In this document: in pieces, positions 32,163 through 43,388 of the stretch
How the letters are laid out: every line of letters begins with the position of its first letter
Position numbering within the stretch: the stretch's first letter is position 1
Assembly (NCBI GenBank): GCA_002049455.2
Contig: KV918782.1
Span: 372,001 to 436,000 of the forward strand
Reading direction: 5' to 3'
From: Porphyra umbilicalis
Lineage: Eukaryota; Rhodophyta; Bangiophyceae; Bangiales; Bangiaceae
Length of the DNA: 64,000 nucleotides
Made by a program: the position numbers and the translations under genes
Notes under the pieces: generated by a model
What the model saw: the letters and a program-made list of their open reading frames with translations, nothing else
Database searches by the model: none
What the model was told of the DNA's origin: nothing

Positions 32163-34188
32163 TTACGACCGCTCAGCTTCACGAGCGTCTCCCTCAGACG
32201 TCACCCCAATCATGTCCTGTCCGAGGGAGGAGCCTCGCATCAGCGCAAGCACCTCATCCACATCATGTTCCACGTTTGCAAAACCGTTGCGGTACACACC
32301 ATGAGACGTAGCGAAAAAGACAGACACAGCTACTGAGAGGATCGTGGACTTCACCCAACAGTGCAAAGCAGATGTTGACGTCACTTTTTCCCACTCCTCC
32401 ACAATGAGTGTGGCCGCATCCAATAGGTGGGCACTTCCGCGCCCGGCCAGGCCACAGTCCCGTACCGGGCGCGGTGTCTGGCTCGGGGGCGGCAGAAGGG
32501 AACGGAGTAGGCCTTGTTGAGCGGCCGCGTCGGCCGCGTCGTCGGGCGCCTCGAGCGCCGCCGACCGCGGCGCACCATGCACCCGTAGAACATCAACCGA
32601 CGGGGCCCGCCACAGGCGCTCATTCTGTGGGCAGAAGCCCCGCAGAGACCTCGAGGGTGGGGGGGACGGCAGAAACGACATGGCCACAGGTGGGGTGGGA
32701 GGTGGGGGAAGAGGTGGAGGGGGCGGTAGAGGGGGCGGCAGGGGCGGCGGCGGGGGCGGCACCTGAGGCGTGGGCGACGGGGAAGTCAGACGAACGGGCA
32801 AGGACCTGACGAGGATGACCAAGAGGCGGTGCTTGTAGCGCCTCTTCAGCGACTCAATTACGCCAGTGTCCTTTGCCCGGTACACCGCCGTCGTGTTGTC
32901 GGGAAGGAAAAATATTCCCACGTCCTCCGAGCTTAGTGCAACGTCATGAGTGGATGAATTATCCATGAGTAGAGCACACTTGGCGCCCCGGTGACGTTGG
33001 CGAATAGCCGATAGGAAGACGTCATTCCACCTTCTGTCGTACACATGCTTGTCCATCCACGCCTTTTTCTGGTCGAAATACGGCAAAGGGCATTCGTTGC
33101 CTTCTCCACAGAAGTACAGCGGGCGGGCGGCCGAGCCAATCATGGCCACTTGCGACTGGTGCATCCCCGTCGCGTTCGCGCATAGCTAGCGTGACTCTGT
33201 TCATCCAGCGCATGGCCTTTGAGCCGCGCGCAATCCGGCCGTCACGGCGAGGTACGTACGATCGGGTGGGTAGGCACTTCTACAACAGCCCTGTCTCATC
33301 CATGTTGCAAACACAATCAGGGGGGCAGCTTACGAACTTCCGCCGTAAATACTCCACGGCCGCCGCCGCCTCGGCCAGGATGGTGCCACCTGCCTGCCCG
33401 TGCATGGCAATGTTGCAGATGTCGTACCGCTTCAAAATCCCTCAGATGTAGCCATGGCTGGCCGTGGAGCCGGTGACCGACAGCCGCCCGGTGTTCGTGC
33501 ACGCCACTTCCTGGAGAAGAGCGGTGGTTATAGGAATTCGACGGTGGCCCAGCGAGTATACAGCTACGTACCACTGGTACAGTGAAGTGTCTAGCTCTGG
33601 CCATTTGCCCTGCCAACAGCTAGTCCGTGCCAACGTGTGTGCATCGCTTGGCAAGGCGCGGTCCTTGGCGACAGACCGCATCATCCTCAGTCCCGGGTCC
33701 TTCGTGATGGGGATCGCCAGCTGCCGCAAGAATACCGTCCAGGAAACATCCGCATCCCTAAGGCGCACCATCTTTTATTTAGTGTAGATTGATATCTCGT
33801 GTCAGGGCCTGCTTCGCCGCCTCCGAGCCACCATGGTGGCCGGACGTGGGCCATTGGCCGCGGCCACGTTGTAGCCACGGATCTTTGCAGCCGCCTCTGC
33901 AGCTCCCTTAGTCGCCAATAGTCCTTGACACGTTGCCGCCGCCGCTTGTGCTGCTTTGCGGACAGCATAGGGCCACTCATGCGTCAGTTCTGGCACAGCC
34001 GTCTCAAACGCATCCTCAACAGTAGCAGAAATAGCATCCAAGGGCGTAGGCAAACGTGGCGTGGTGTCGGTCGTGCCACCCGGAGGGCGGCAGGGGGGAA
34101 GCGAGTGGTCGGGTGCAGGGGGAGGGAGGGAGGGAGGCGGGGAGGTAGGTTGGGGGTGTGCGATGGGGTGCCGTGGTACGAATGGCAT
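32163..34188 (-). pseudogene. pogo-type transposase of copy 2, heavily damaged
   Basis: Same architecture as copy 1, starting at an ATG at 34188. Aligned by eye to copy 1 it carries TGA at about 33802-33804, TAA at 33775-33777, TGA at about 33442-33444 and TAG at about 33288-33290. A frame change lies near 33183. The catalytic motifs remain readable: MDETG, MDNSSTH and KDTGVI, the last in place of QPMDAGVI. The region around the first two stops aligns without gaps, so the damage there is by substitution. A Pro-rich linker encoded by G/C runs (about 32690-32770) replaces the linker of copy 1. The end at 32163 has an acidic flavour. Confidence 0.8.
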
Positions 34189-34480
34189 GGCTCGGTGGGG
34201 TAGGTGGGAAGCGGGGAAGTGGGACGACCATCGTGACGGGGACGACGGGCGCGGTATCGACGGTCGGTGTGACGACGGCGCGATGGCAGTGGGCTCGACG
34301 AAGGCGTTTTTGCCGTTTATAAACGCTGACGGAAGAATTGATACGAGTTAAGTGGTTGAGAAATTCAAAGGTCAATCTACCAACCTTGGGGGATGCAGCA
34401 ATGGATTGTCGGTCGACCTACTTTCAGTGCTATCCCTCTTTGGACAAGAACAGAAGCGATAAGAATGAAGAAAGACTGTA

Positions 34481-37400
34481 CGATCGCCGTACACGTGGAT
34501 AGTAAGACCGATACCAACAACGTCCGCATCGAGCCAGTTCCACATAAATTACGAGCGCCACGTATGTCGCCGAGTGCGCCTGTGATTGGGTGTCGAGCCG
34601 CGGCGAGCTCTTTACGAAATGGTTCCACTAGGTTCTGGGTGACCGAATGTATTTGATGGAAAACGGGGGCTACTGTATAAAGCGGTTTGCGAAATGCGAA
34701 GGCGACGTTGGTGGTTTCGACCTTCCGAACTCACGCAACCAGAGGTCTCGTGTCCCCGTGGTAGGGGCGCTGCGTGTCCTATGGGAGACGTCATCATTTG
34801 AGCGGCCGATCTTCCTTCAATCGTTCTAACTGGATGACACGGATCACGTTTTTACGTCCATTCTAGCGTGAATAATCAGGCGTTCCGGCGAACATCCGTC
34901 ATGCGACCGACACGTTTCGGGTCACCACGTGTCTTCAGAGCTGAAAGCGCGGTTATCTGATCAGACTTCTGTTTCCTTCGGGTCAACTCGTCTCCGAAGG
35001 CGACGGTGACACCTACGTTGTGGGGCCAGCCGTGGCGCGATGGACGAGCCAGAGAGCGTCGCTCGAGCATCAACTAAGGGCAGGGCACGTGCAGTGCAGT
35101 TGACGGTCATGGCGACGCCACGCGAAGTCTGTTTGAGCGCCCGAAAAACAAGTCAAGGATGGCCACTTAAGTGCCGCATGGCCAGCGGCCATTGGCGTCG
35201 GGTGCGGTGGCGGTGGCACACCCGCGGCCGCCGATGTGCGGCGGCCCCGCGCGGCGGGGGCGTGATGGTTAGCGGCAGTGCTGTCGTTTTCGGTGGCGGC
35301 CGTCGGCGCCGTTGTCAGTGCAACTGAGAATCGTCAGTTGGGAGGGGGGGGGTCGGGTGGTGTGGCACTCTGCCTACGGCTGCGGATAGCGATCTACGCC
35401 GCCCTTCTGGGCCACGTATGTCGCATCGTGCTAGCAACGGCGGCCTGTAGGCAGCACCACTGGAAACACATTCACTATTTCTAAAAGAGTATCACCGGGC
35501 TCTGGCGCACTGCTGCCTATGAGTTCTTCACGAGCTGTGCACGCCGTAGTTCGACGACCATAGCACTCTGCCACTCGGTCCCCTGACCTTTCTGTCCAGT
35601 CATTGTGTCGGTGAGGAGCGGGGAGGGGCTCACCACTGTACGCGCACCACGCTGAAAGTCAAGCAAAAATACATCAGGGGCTGGTTCTCACTCCCTGTTT
35701 CTCCCTTCCCCGCACCTCCCAGGCTTACCTCATGCCGCTATGCTTGCTCGACTCCTGGCCGCCTGCCCACTTGCCTCACCCTATTCCAGAGGGGCCCTCT
35801 TCTCGGGCGCACGCCACCGTCGCCTGGCTCTGTCCACAGCACTCACCGCGCACCGCGCGCATCGCCCGGCATGCTCACTCCTCGAGGTGTCCCCAGCAGG
35901 TGCTCTTTGCCTCTAACTCAGGTGCGCTAGCCCACGCGGCGGCGGCCTCGCTTCCTGTTGGCCGCCAAGCCGTACCTGGCCCTCGCGCCATCAGGCGCCC
36001 CGAGCTGGGCGCCAACAGCGGCACCGCCGCCGGACGCCATCTTGGAGCCCGTGGCCCGAGTGTAGGTCACCCGCTACATTCCGCCGACTGCAAAGCGACT
36101 GCCGTACCGCGCGGCGACCCCCCCACCATCCTGCGCGTCAACCGATGCGCTGTCCGGCGCGTCAGTCGCCCCGCTGTCCGGCGCTTCAGCCGCCCCGCCG
36201 TCCCGCGTGTTGGCTTGACCGCTGTCTGGACCGTCTGCCACGCGGCCGTCCCGCCCGTATGGCATTCCGCCGGCCGGTCCATCGGAAATCTCGCCGGCCT
36301 CGGAACTGTCCAACCCTGTCGACACTACAGAGGCACGGGGAACGCACAGGGGATTGAAGGGCAGACACTGTTGGCAGTGTCCCGAGTAGGCCACTGCAAT
36401 ATGAGGTATGATGACCATGCCCAAAGAGAAGAGTATCAACTAGAGGGGAAAAACTTTTTCTTCACAGCTGTGCGTCGTTACCGACACCTACGGCCCAAAC
36501 AGAGCTCACTCTCTGCCTCAGTTTAGCACTGCATGGTGTGCTTCGGAGAGTGCACGTGCGCCAAGAACCTCCATAAGCTCGTCCCTGACATCACCCACCC
36601 CCTCTCTGATGGCTTTCTGGCCAAGCCGTGGCCCGAGAAAATACATTGTAGAAGGTACGCCCTACAGCAGTAGCACGCGAGTGTGGGCACAACGTCGGTT
36701 GGCGGGCGGCCATGGGTAGGCGGCGGTGGGTGGGCGGAGGTGGGCGGCCAGACGCGTCGCGCGGCCGGAGAAAATCAACCGCGAAGATGATGGGCCCCAC
36801 AACAGTGGCACGCAAGAGTGGGCGCAACGTCGGTAGGCGGGCGGCAGTGGGTGGGCGGCGGTGTGCGGCGGTGTGCGGCGGGTCGCGTCGCGCCCCCGTG
36901 CTCGGCTAGCGGTATTTCAACAGCGCCCTGGCTCTGCTGCGGACAGACGGGGTGACGGCCCCCCCCCCCGAAATCGGGGGCGCTGATGGGGGCGCAGCCG
37001 GCATCGCGACCCCGTCCCCCCAATAGGGCACGCTGATGGGCGTGCAGCCGTCACGGGCCCCCCGCTTCCGTGGGTTGGTCGGCTAACAGTGCAGGGCTCG
37101 GAATCGCACGACCACTTGATGCGTGGCGTTGCGCGGTTTCGCCAAAAACCCGTGCGCGGACACCATCCAGCGCGATCGGTCCCCACAGCGCCGTGACGCA
37201 GTCAAAGTCAAATCAGGTTCACGGCGCATGCTTCCCGATTGGTGCCCCAAAAACTTTTTCGGCCTCGCGTGACGCGGTGTCATGGTGCTCGACCAAGTCT
37301 GGCTGTGCGATCTAACGGTGCCACATGTGGCGACGATCGCGGTCGTCCTTGGGCTTCGTTTGGCGTCGTTCCCTCAATGACAGCACTCAGATTCATGTCA

Positions 37401-38980
37401 AACTTCTCGACACAGTCGCGAACGGGCGCTCGGGATCTGCATATCGGCCTTCCATGTGGAAAGCGCGCCGGCATTCGCGACCGCCTCCGAACCCCCAGCC
37501 TGTTATCCGGTTGGACTTATTTCAATCTTCTAAATCGCTTCTGGGGCCTTTGTGGACAGATCCGTCTCGCTGACATTGTCGGTGATCACTCAAGCTGCGT
37601 TTTTCCACATAGAGCGCCACGTGGGGACACGTGGGACACGTGGGCCATATTTGGTGGATGCGGAGCGTTGTTGGTACCGCTCTAAGAAGAACCCGAGCAA
37701 GATGCTTAACATCACGATGCCGACTGCCCCCTCGCCGTCATACTCGCCCTGATCGATGCACGCCCGTTGTGCGGCGGGCGCGGCACACGCGTGGAGAGCT
37801 GCGCCGCTGCCGTCTAGGTTTCTGGGCGTGTCAGAGCGTTGTCAACAATGAGATCTGATCGCCATACTCACGCCACGTTCCACAACGTGTCCCATTAAGC
37901 ACCTGAAGTCCGATTGAACACCACTTTTGGCACAAAGAAGCCCTTTTTTTGTTCGGGCCATAGAAATCGAACTACCCACTTGATTTGGGCTTGCGCTGAC
38001 CAAGAATAGCTGTGCGGCTATCGGATTTCTGTTTCGACTCGGAATAGCTTTTAGGATAGCCGAGGCTATCTCGCAGGAGACTTTGATTGGCCCATGTGAT
38101 GGATCAACGACCCGTTTCACAGCAAGTAGAAGAACGTGGCTGAAGCGTGTGCGCCACGTCTGCAAGATTGACTGCCAGTTCCTTCTGGGCAGATATGGTC
38201 GCTGTTCCGGAACGTCCGCATGAGCTGTCGGACATGGCGATGGTCCTATAGCGACGCCCTGACAAGGACCTGTTTCTTGTCCGTCTGCCGACGAGTGTTC
38301 TCTGCGCCTTCGTTATGGGTGATACGGCTTCTCACCACAGCTGTCAACTGCCGCTGCAGTGAATCAAGTCCTAGCTGAACATATCGTCTTGATCGGGCCA
38401 AGAAAGGACGTGGTGTAAGGGATCCTGCAGGTTCTTCGGCTCATGGCAGCAACGCAGCCAACCGCTGACGTACATGTCGCTGTCTAAAGACTCGGACATG
38501 CTTCTAGAATGGAATAGCCTATAGAGATAGCCTGAGTTGTTGACAATGCTCTAAGTGACCACGACCGGTTTCACATCAGCACCAACCCGCATCGTCTGAA
38601 AAGGGAAGGTCACGACCGGCGGCGCGGTGGGCGTGCCGCCACTGCCGCCACTTGACAGCGCTGCGTCATCGGCGCTCGGCCCCATAGCGGCAACGACGGG
38701 TGAGCATGCCGGCAGCACAAGCCGCACGCGTACACTCTGCAGTGTCCTGTCCCAGTTGTCGCCCGGGGACCAGATTGCCGACCGCCGCGCGGCGGGCCCC
38801 GATGTGCCATTCGTGGGCGCCGGCGTCGTACCATCGCCACCGTCGGCGGCCGGCTGGCCCGCACTGAGGCAATACGCCACCCGGTACGTGTTCGGCGTGG
38901 ATGGCAGTCGAGCCGTCTGCCAGTTGATAGGAGGTGGGTCGCGTGAGCTGGTTGTCAGCGGCTCCTTCGCATGTTGTAAT
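34481..38980. other. About 4.5 kb without a recognisable gene
   Basis: ORFs are short or low-complexity. At about 36130-36260 a 30-bp GC repeat makes matching ORFs on both strands. At 36955-37060 two diverged ~52-bp units (CGCTGATGGG(G/C)G core) occur. At 37617-37647 three CACGTG palindromes lie about 10 bp apart. A minus ORF of 109 codons at 38551-38880 has coding-like composition but no motif. No RNA gene seen. Confidence 0.45.
36666..36935 (+). repeat. Tandem duplication of a ~138-bp unit
   Basis: CAGTAGCACGCGAGTGTGGG at 36666 recurs as CAGTGGCACGCAAGAGTGGG at 36804. Each is followed by CAACGTCGGT(T/A)GGCGGGCGGC and a GTGGGCGG-rich tail. Confidence 0.7.
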
Positions 38981-39014
38981 CAAGTCCAGGGTATTTCCGC
39001 GACCGCGTAAACAG
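38981..39014 (+). repeat. Degenerate CACTG-family terminus, cut by a hAT MITE
   Basis: CAAGTCCAGGGTATTTCCGC followed by GACCGCG is a diverged right terminus of the 24814/29151 family. The hAT-like MITE begins immediately after it, so that MITE inserted at the end of an older transposon. Confidence 0.5.
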
Positions 39015-39769
39015 CAGGGGTTGTCATGAATATATCCTGCAGCAACATAACCATGCAATATATCCGTATCCGCTTCGGATACGCGCCGAGGACGCATATC
39101 CTGAATGCATTATGAGAAAGAGAGGAGAGGATAAAACCATCCTGTGCGACAAAGATCGCGAAAACATATCAGATCCTTATCCCAGATATAAGAGTCAGGA
39201 TACAGGAACATACAAAAATTATTGAACTTCTCGTTCCGGCGGAATTCCAGTAAAATACAGTCCACATCTCTGTTCACGTTCCAGCAATTGGGCGATTCAT
39301 CTGAAAACAAGTTGCAGCGACAAGCAGCGATCCTGCCCGACCCGGGAAAAATCCGTTCAATCACGCGACTCGGCCCGCTTGCGTTTTCAGCAAAGTGAGA
39401 CACGAGGTTCAGAATGGTTCTTCTGACGACCGTATACATGAATGGCGCGGAACCGCCTGGACCGCGCCCGTCGGGGCGCACACCTCAAAGGTGAATGTCA
39501 CGTCGTACTTGAAAGCCATTAAGAACTCGAGAAGTGTCTGAATGGCGTCACTGTCTGGCTCTAATTGTGATGTCTAGCGGACTTGAAGGGATATCATTGG
39601 ATGCGATAATCGTATCCAGATACGGATATATTCTTTTCATCAATCCTGTTTTGGAGGCAAATATCCGTATCCGAATCTGAGTCAAGGGTGTTATCGACAA
39701 TCAGATACAAAGCATCGGCGTGTATCCGTATCCTATTAGGCCCCTAAATTCATACTCTGACAACCCCTG
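39015..39769. mobile_element. 755-bp hAT-like MITE with 8-bp target duplication
   Basis: Starts CAGGGGTTGTCATG and ends with the complement of CAGGGGTTGTCAGAG. The flanking octamers are GTAAACAG on the left (39007-39014) and GTAATCAG on the right (39770-39777), seven of eight identical. CAGGGG ends with an 8-bp duplication are the signature of hAT elements. Subterminal regions are full of GGATACGGATA/TATCCGTATCC words. A 123-codon minus ORF (39110-39481) has no recognised domain. Confidence 0.82.
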
Positions 39770-39849
39770 GTAATCAGGTCTGCGGCCGCGTTCGCGATAA
39801 TACGCTGGCCATAGTTTTCTGAAGAAAGAAAGGTCCCCGGACAGTAGTC

Positions 39850-40900
39850 TAGTGTGCTTTTCCACACCCACGCGTCAAAAAGGTCCATTCTTCTGGTGCA
39901 CGTTGCAGGAGTACATAAAAATCGATTTCGACAGTCCGTTTGGCTCCTTACGCCGATGTGGGCCGTCCCACGGCGCTTTCTTGACTATGGGAGCATGCGC
40001 CGGGGCTGTCCGCATCCTTCTGTGCAGTTGTTAGTAATGGCAATCTCTTAATCGCCTGTACCGTCTGCGGAACCCCAATCGTGAAAAGAAAGGTACGTGA
40101 GGGCAGGTGCGGCGTTTACGGGGTCGTGAGGGCAGGTGGGCGCGGCCACGAACGGCCATGATGTCGTTTTTCTGCGGTAGTTGGCCAGAATCGGGCTCTG
40201 GGGGCCCTGTTGGAGACAGCCAGTTTGAGTTTTCGAACGGGGGGTCGTGTCGGCACTAAATGCGCGGCGGTCTTGGTGATCGCGTCCGTTCCCCCAGTAC
40301 CTGCGCGCGGTGCGTGAGGGCGGCAGCGACCACCGCTGGCGGCGTTGCTGCCGCAGCTGCCGCGGACGCGGCTATGGGCCCTGGACGACCCCGTGCACGA
40401 CGCGCGCCCGCATGCCGCAGCGGGCGGCGGCCGTGGCCGCGGCGGTGGCGACAGCGGTGGCAGCCGCGGCGGTGGCGGCGGCTGTCGTGAACCCCGTGTT
40501 GGCGGCGCGCGGGCGCCATTTTTGTGACGCCACGTACATCTGCCGCCGAAGGATACACAGCCGCCGCTGCCGAGGGGTCGACGCAGCCGCCGCCGCCCGC
40601 GATGAGGCGGCCGCCTGGGTGGTCCGGCGCGAGCAGCAACGCGCTCCCTCGACGGGTCAGCGGGGCCCGAGCCTCCGCGCCCCGCCGCCGGCCGTGCCAT
40701 TGCCGTCACCGCGGTGTCCAATCGCCCTTCCCGTGACGGCGATAGCCGCTGCCACGGCCGCGTCACCACCGCGCCGCTGCGGCGCGTGAGATCGTGGGCG
40801 ACCGCCCTGGTGGCGGCCGGCCGGCGGACACCGGCGCCACCGCCAGCGGTGGGGCGCCATCGGGCCGCCCATGGCGGCGCCGCAGCTGACCTTGGCCTCC
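39850..40900. repeat. Diverged copy of the 6.5-7.2 kb repeat plus GC-rich tract
   Basis: GTGCACGTTGCAGGAGTAC near 39896, TTCTTGACTATGGGAGCATG near 39978 and GGTACGTGAGGGCAGGTGCG near 40091 occur in the same order as in 6470-6710. The following GC-rich part (40260-40640) shares a minus-strand peptide pattern with 28.3-28.4 kb (G-A-R-R-A-R/H-G-R-P ... T-H-R-A). The element is repeated and ancient; its class is unknown. Confidence 0.55.
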
Positions 40901-41406
40901 CCGCCGGACGGCGTGGCGCGTGGCCGGCGTTGGGGCACGCCTGACCCTGTCCCGCTGCCGCCGGTGGTCGTCGCCCCCGCCAGCGGCCGCCCCGCGTCGA
41001 CGCTGTGCATGTGTGCACGTGGGGGGAGGTCTTTGTTGGCCGCCCCAATTGCCGCCGGCGCCGCAACGTCGGCACCCCCCCGCGCCGCCACCCCTGCTTA
41101 AGATTCCGAGAAGCGGTCTCTTGGGCTTCTGGCCTCTCACTGGTCAACACGAAAGATTACTCGCATTCGAAGTGTTCCGAACCGTGGCACACCCCAGACA
41201 GTGGCGTGAAGCAGGTGTTGACATTGCGCATCGCGCGACCGGCGTTTGAGTGACTCAGAGCGCTATCCGTGCCACGATTCCTGACCGCCTCCTTGAAATG
41301 TCTTGACGGCGGTGCGGCTCAGACACGATCTGGTCTCACAGCAATCGTGCAGTGGCGCGGGACTTGACGACATCTGATGTCAAGACGACCCGACAAGGCG
41401 AGCCCT

Positions 41407-41946
41407 TTATTCTTCATCCCCCACTGGAAACGCCCACACCAAACACCCCATCAGCAATTCAACATCGTCAGGCGGCATGAGGCCATCCTCGATGGCGTCG
41501 AGGACTGTATCCCTGCCCCGCCTCGTCTCCCACGCGCCAATGCGGCGGGCGGCGGCAGCGGCTAGTGCCGCCGACCACATGGCAACGTCCTCCGCGTCCT
41601 TCTGCTTGCACGCTGCAGACTTGTTCGGAGCCCCGCGTTGAGTTTTGTTGCCACGCAACCGACAATCGTCAGCTCGCGTGGCCGCCCGCGCCCCCGCCCG
41701 AGCGGGTTTCCTCGTCCGTCCATTGTTGTGCAGGTCGGCGCCAGGTGCTCGGCTCATCGCCGACGCCTTGACGAATTCTCCACGGGACCCCAAAAAGGTG
41801 CCGGCCGTGTGGAGAGCAGCTTCTTGATTACACCTTCCATGCAGCGCCTCGAAGGCCTGCTCACTGTAACGCCCGAGGCTGCCAAACCGCCGTAGGAAGG
41901 CAGCGGAGTGGCAAGCCAGCACGTGCATTTTGGGCGTTACCGTAAC
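41407..41946 (-). pseudogene. C-terminal fragment of a transposase-like protein, cut by a hAT end
   Basis: The frame is open from the hAT terminus at 41946 down to a stop at 41407, and the first Met is at 41928. It begins V-T-P-K-M-H-V-L-A-C-H, then FLRRFGSLGRYSEQ and EALHGRCNQ. From memory of similar eukaryotic transposase-like proteins this His-rich FSEQ/EALH block sits near the C terminus; the family name escapes me. Coding sequence runs without a break into the inserted CAGGGG end, so this is an interrupted gene. The most economical source of the N-terminal part is 50654-53004, on the same strand 8.7 kb away. Confidence 0.5.
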
Positions 41947-42005
41947 CAGGGGTTGTCAGGATATGCATTTCGAGGCGAAATAGGATACGGATACACGCTG
42001 ATGCG
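41947..42005 (+). repeat. Second hAT-type terminus, partner not found
   Basis: CAGGGGTTGTCAGGATATGC, then AATAGGATACGGATACACGC, matches the inverted right end of the 39015-39769 MITE over nearly 60 bases. The octamer before it is ACCGTAAC. No matching far end with that octamer was seen up to 50.7 kb. Confidence 0.65.
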
Positions 42006-42083
42006 GTGTATCGTCGCGATTCCGTACCACGCTACTTGGGGACTTACCCCGGCGGTTTTTAGATTGGTGCCAGTACGTCTGAA

Positions 42084-43388
42084 ATGGCTATACAGGGCCA
42101 TATTCGACCCCGCTTCTCCACCCGGCGGCCGCCCGTCGACGGGACGCCCGTGCCCGCGTCGTCCTCCGCGATGGCCGACGAGGAGATGCGATACCAGACC
42201 GTCGTGGGCCCCCTGCCCGTGTTGTCCAACCCGGCGACGTGGGCGCCCGCGTGGGCCCGTGAGGAGGCCCGCACGGGAGTGGCGGGATCGCTGGCCCACG
42301 CGACGTTCCGGGGCTTCGACCCGCCGCGTCCCTCCAACCCGTTCGCCAAGCACATCGCGGCGATGCCGCACGCCCTCGTGCCTTCCCTTGACGACCGCGC
42401 CTCTCCGATCACCGTGGTGCGGCGCAGCCGCGAGGTGGGGTACCGCCGCCCCTACGTGGGCTTCATGGACGACCCCCCGGTGGACCCGCCGGTGGTGCCG
42501 ACCTTCGAGTACATCCTCACGTGCCCGCCCTTCATCGACGTGTCGGACGCGGAGGGCCCCACGACGGTCCAGCTGACCTCGGCTGGCAACCACCGGGGCG
42601 GTCTTACCGGACACCTCGTGGCGTGGCACCAGGCGGAGTACTCGAGCTGTGCCACGGCGACCCGCTCGCGCTTCTACCTGCCGACTCCCGCGTGGTGGTC
42701 CGGGGTGGAGGTCCCGTACGGCTGCATGGTAGAACTCCCGTGGGTGCACGCGTACGCCACGGACGACCTCTACGCGGGACGGCGCGCCTCGTGGGCCGTC
42801 TTCCGTAGCGAGTGGGCCCTTGCGGCGGCAGTCGTTCTCCTCGAGACGTTCCGTACCCGTCGGGTCTTATGGCGTTACCCCCCGCGTCACCTCGATTGGA
42901 TCCGCTCCCTCGGGGAGTCCAACATCTGCGTCAACCCCGCGGGCCCCGACGCAGAGGCGGCCGCTACCCTCGGGGAGTTGCTGGACCTCGCAGACCAGCT
43001 TCCCGACACGGAGGCCTTCCGCCAGCGCCCCCGCGCGCGTAGCACCGACCGTCGGGACCGCGAGGGTTGGATTTGGGCGTCCCTCGAGGTGGACGACGAC
43101 GGAACTCACGCCAAGGTCGCCGAGGACCTTCGCCCCTTCGACCTGCCGTACACCGCGGACATCCTCGAGGCGCGTGGCTACGGCCCTGCTCGCGGGGGTT
43201 GGGCCGCCGCCGTCTCGGCTGCCCGCAGCCCGCGTTACCCCGGGTGTGGAACCGCACCGCCCGCTACCTCCGTGGTGACCGGCGCCGCGGCGTTGTCCCC
43301 TCCGGGTCCGTCGCCGCCGGCCGCATCCGCCGCCCCTTCTGGGGGTAACTCCGGGGGTAGCCTCATCGTCTCGTTCGACCCCTTGTAA
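42084..43388 (+). CDS. Unrecognised ORF opposite and beyond the gypsy element
   Basis: A 434-codon frame, ATG at 42084 (a second candidate, MADEEMRY, at 42171). Codons end almost always in G or C from about 42100 onward, and the protein has ordinary globular composition with Trp, Tyr and Cys spread through it. A tail of A/P/S/G follows from about residue 385. No signal peptide, membrane segment or known domain was recognised. It lies just past the 3' end of the chromodomain-integrase frame and on the opposite strand. This is the place where some plant Ty3/gypsy elements (Retand, Ogre relatives) carry extra antisense ORFs. Whether it belongs to this retrotransposon is inference from position and matching codon use. 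Confidence 0.6.
   Translation: MAIQGHIRPRFSTRRPPVDGTPVPASSSAMADEEMRYQTVVGPLPVLSNPATWAPAWAREEARTGVAGSLAHATFRGFDPPRPSNPFAKHIAAMPHALVPSLDDRASPITVVRRSREVGYRRPYVGFMDDPPVDPPVVPTFEYILTCPPFIDVSDAEGPTTVQLTSAGNHRGGLTGHLVAWHQAEYSSCATATRSRFYLPTPAWWSGVEVPYGCMVELPWVHAYATDDLYAGRRASWAVFRSEWALAAAVVLLETFRTRRVLWRYPPRHLDWIRSLGESNICVNPAGPDAEAAATLGELLDLADQLPDTEAFRQRPRARSTDRRDREGWIWASLEVDDDGTHAKVAEDLRPFDLPYTADILEARGYGPARGGWAAAVSAARSPRYPGCGTAPPATSVVTGAAALSPPGPSPPAASAAPSGGNSGGSLIVSFDPL

Larger units (their letters stand above)
29715..34478 (-). mobile_element. pogo-superfamily DNA transposon, copy 2 (decayed)
   Basis: Left end CAGTCTTTCTCCATTGCT at 29715, identical in its first 18 bases to copy 1. The right end, the reverse complement of CAGTCTTTCTTCATTCTT, finishes at 34478. 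TA flanks both sides (29713-29714, 34479-34480). The first 33 bases inside the left end remain similar to copy 1 (a C-rich then TTTTG stretch). The transposase remnant is on the minus strand at 32163-34188. Two inverted 398-bp MITEs are nested in the left half. The element is clearly older than copy 1 by its number of lesions. Confidence 0.85.

Noticed and set aside
33784-33800. Short match of pogo copy 2 (ATCTCGTGTCAGG) to the end of the 1,823-bp repeat
   Set aside because: Only 13 bases match, and the surrounding transposase alignment is gapless, so an inserted fragment is unlikely.
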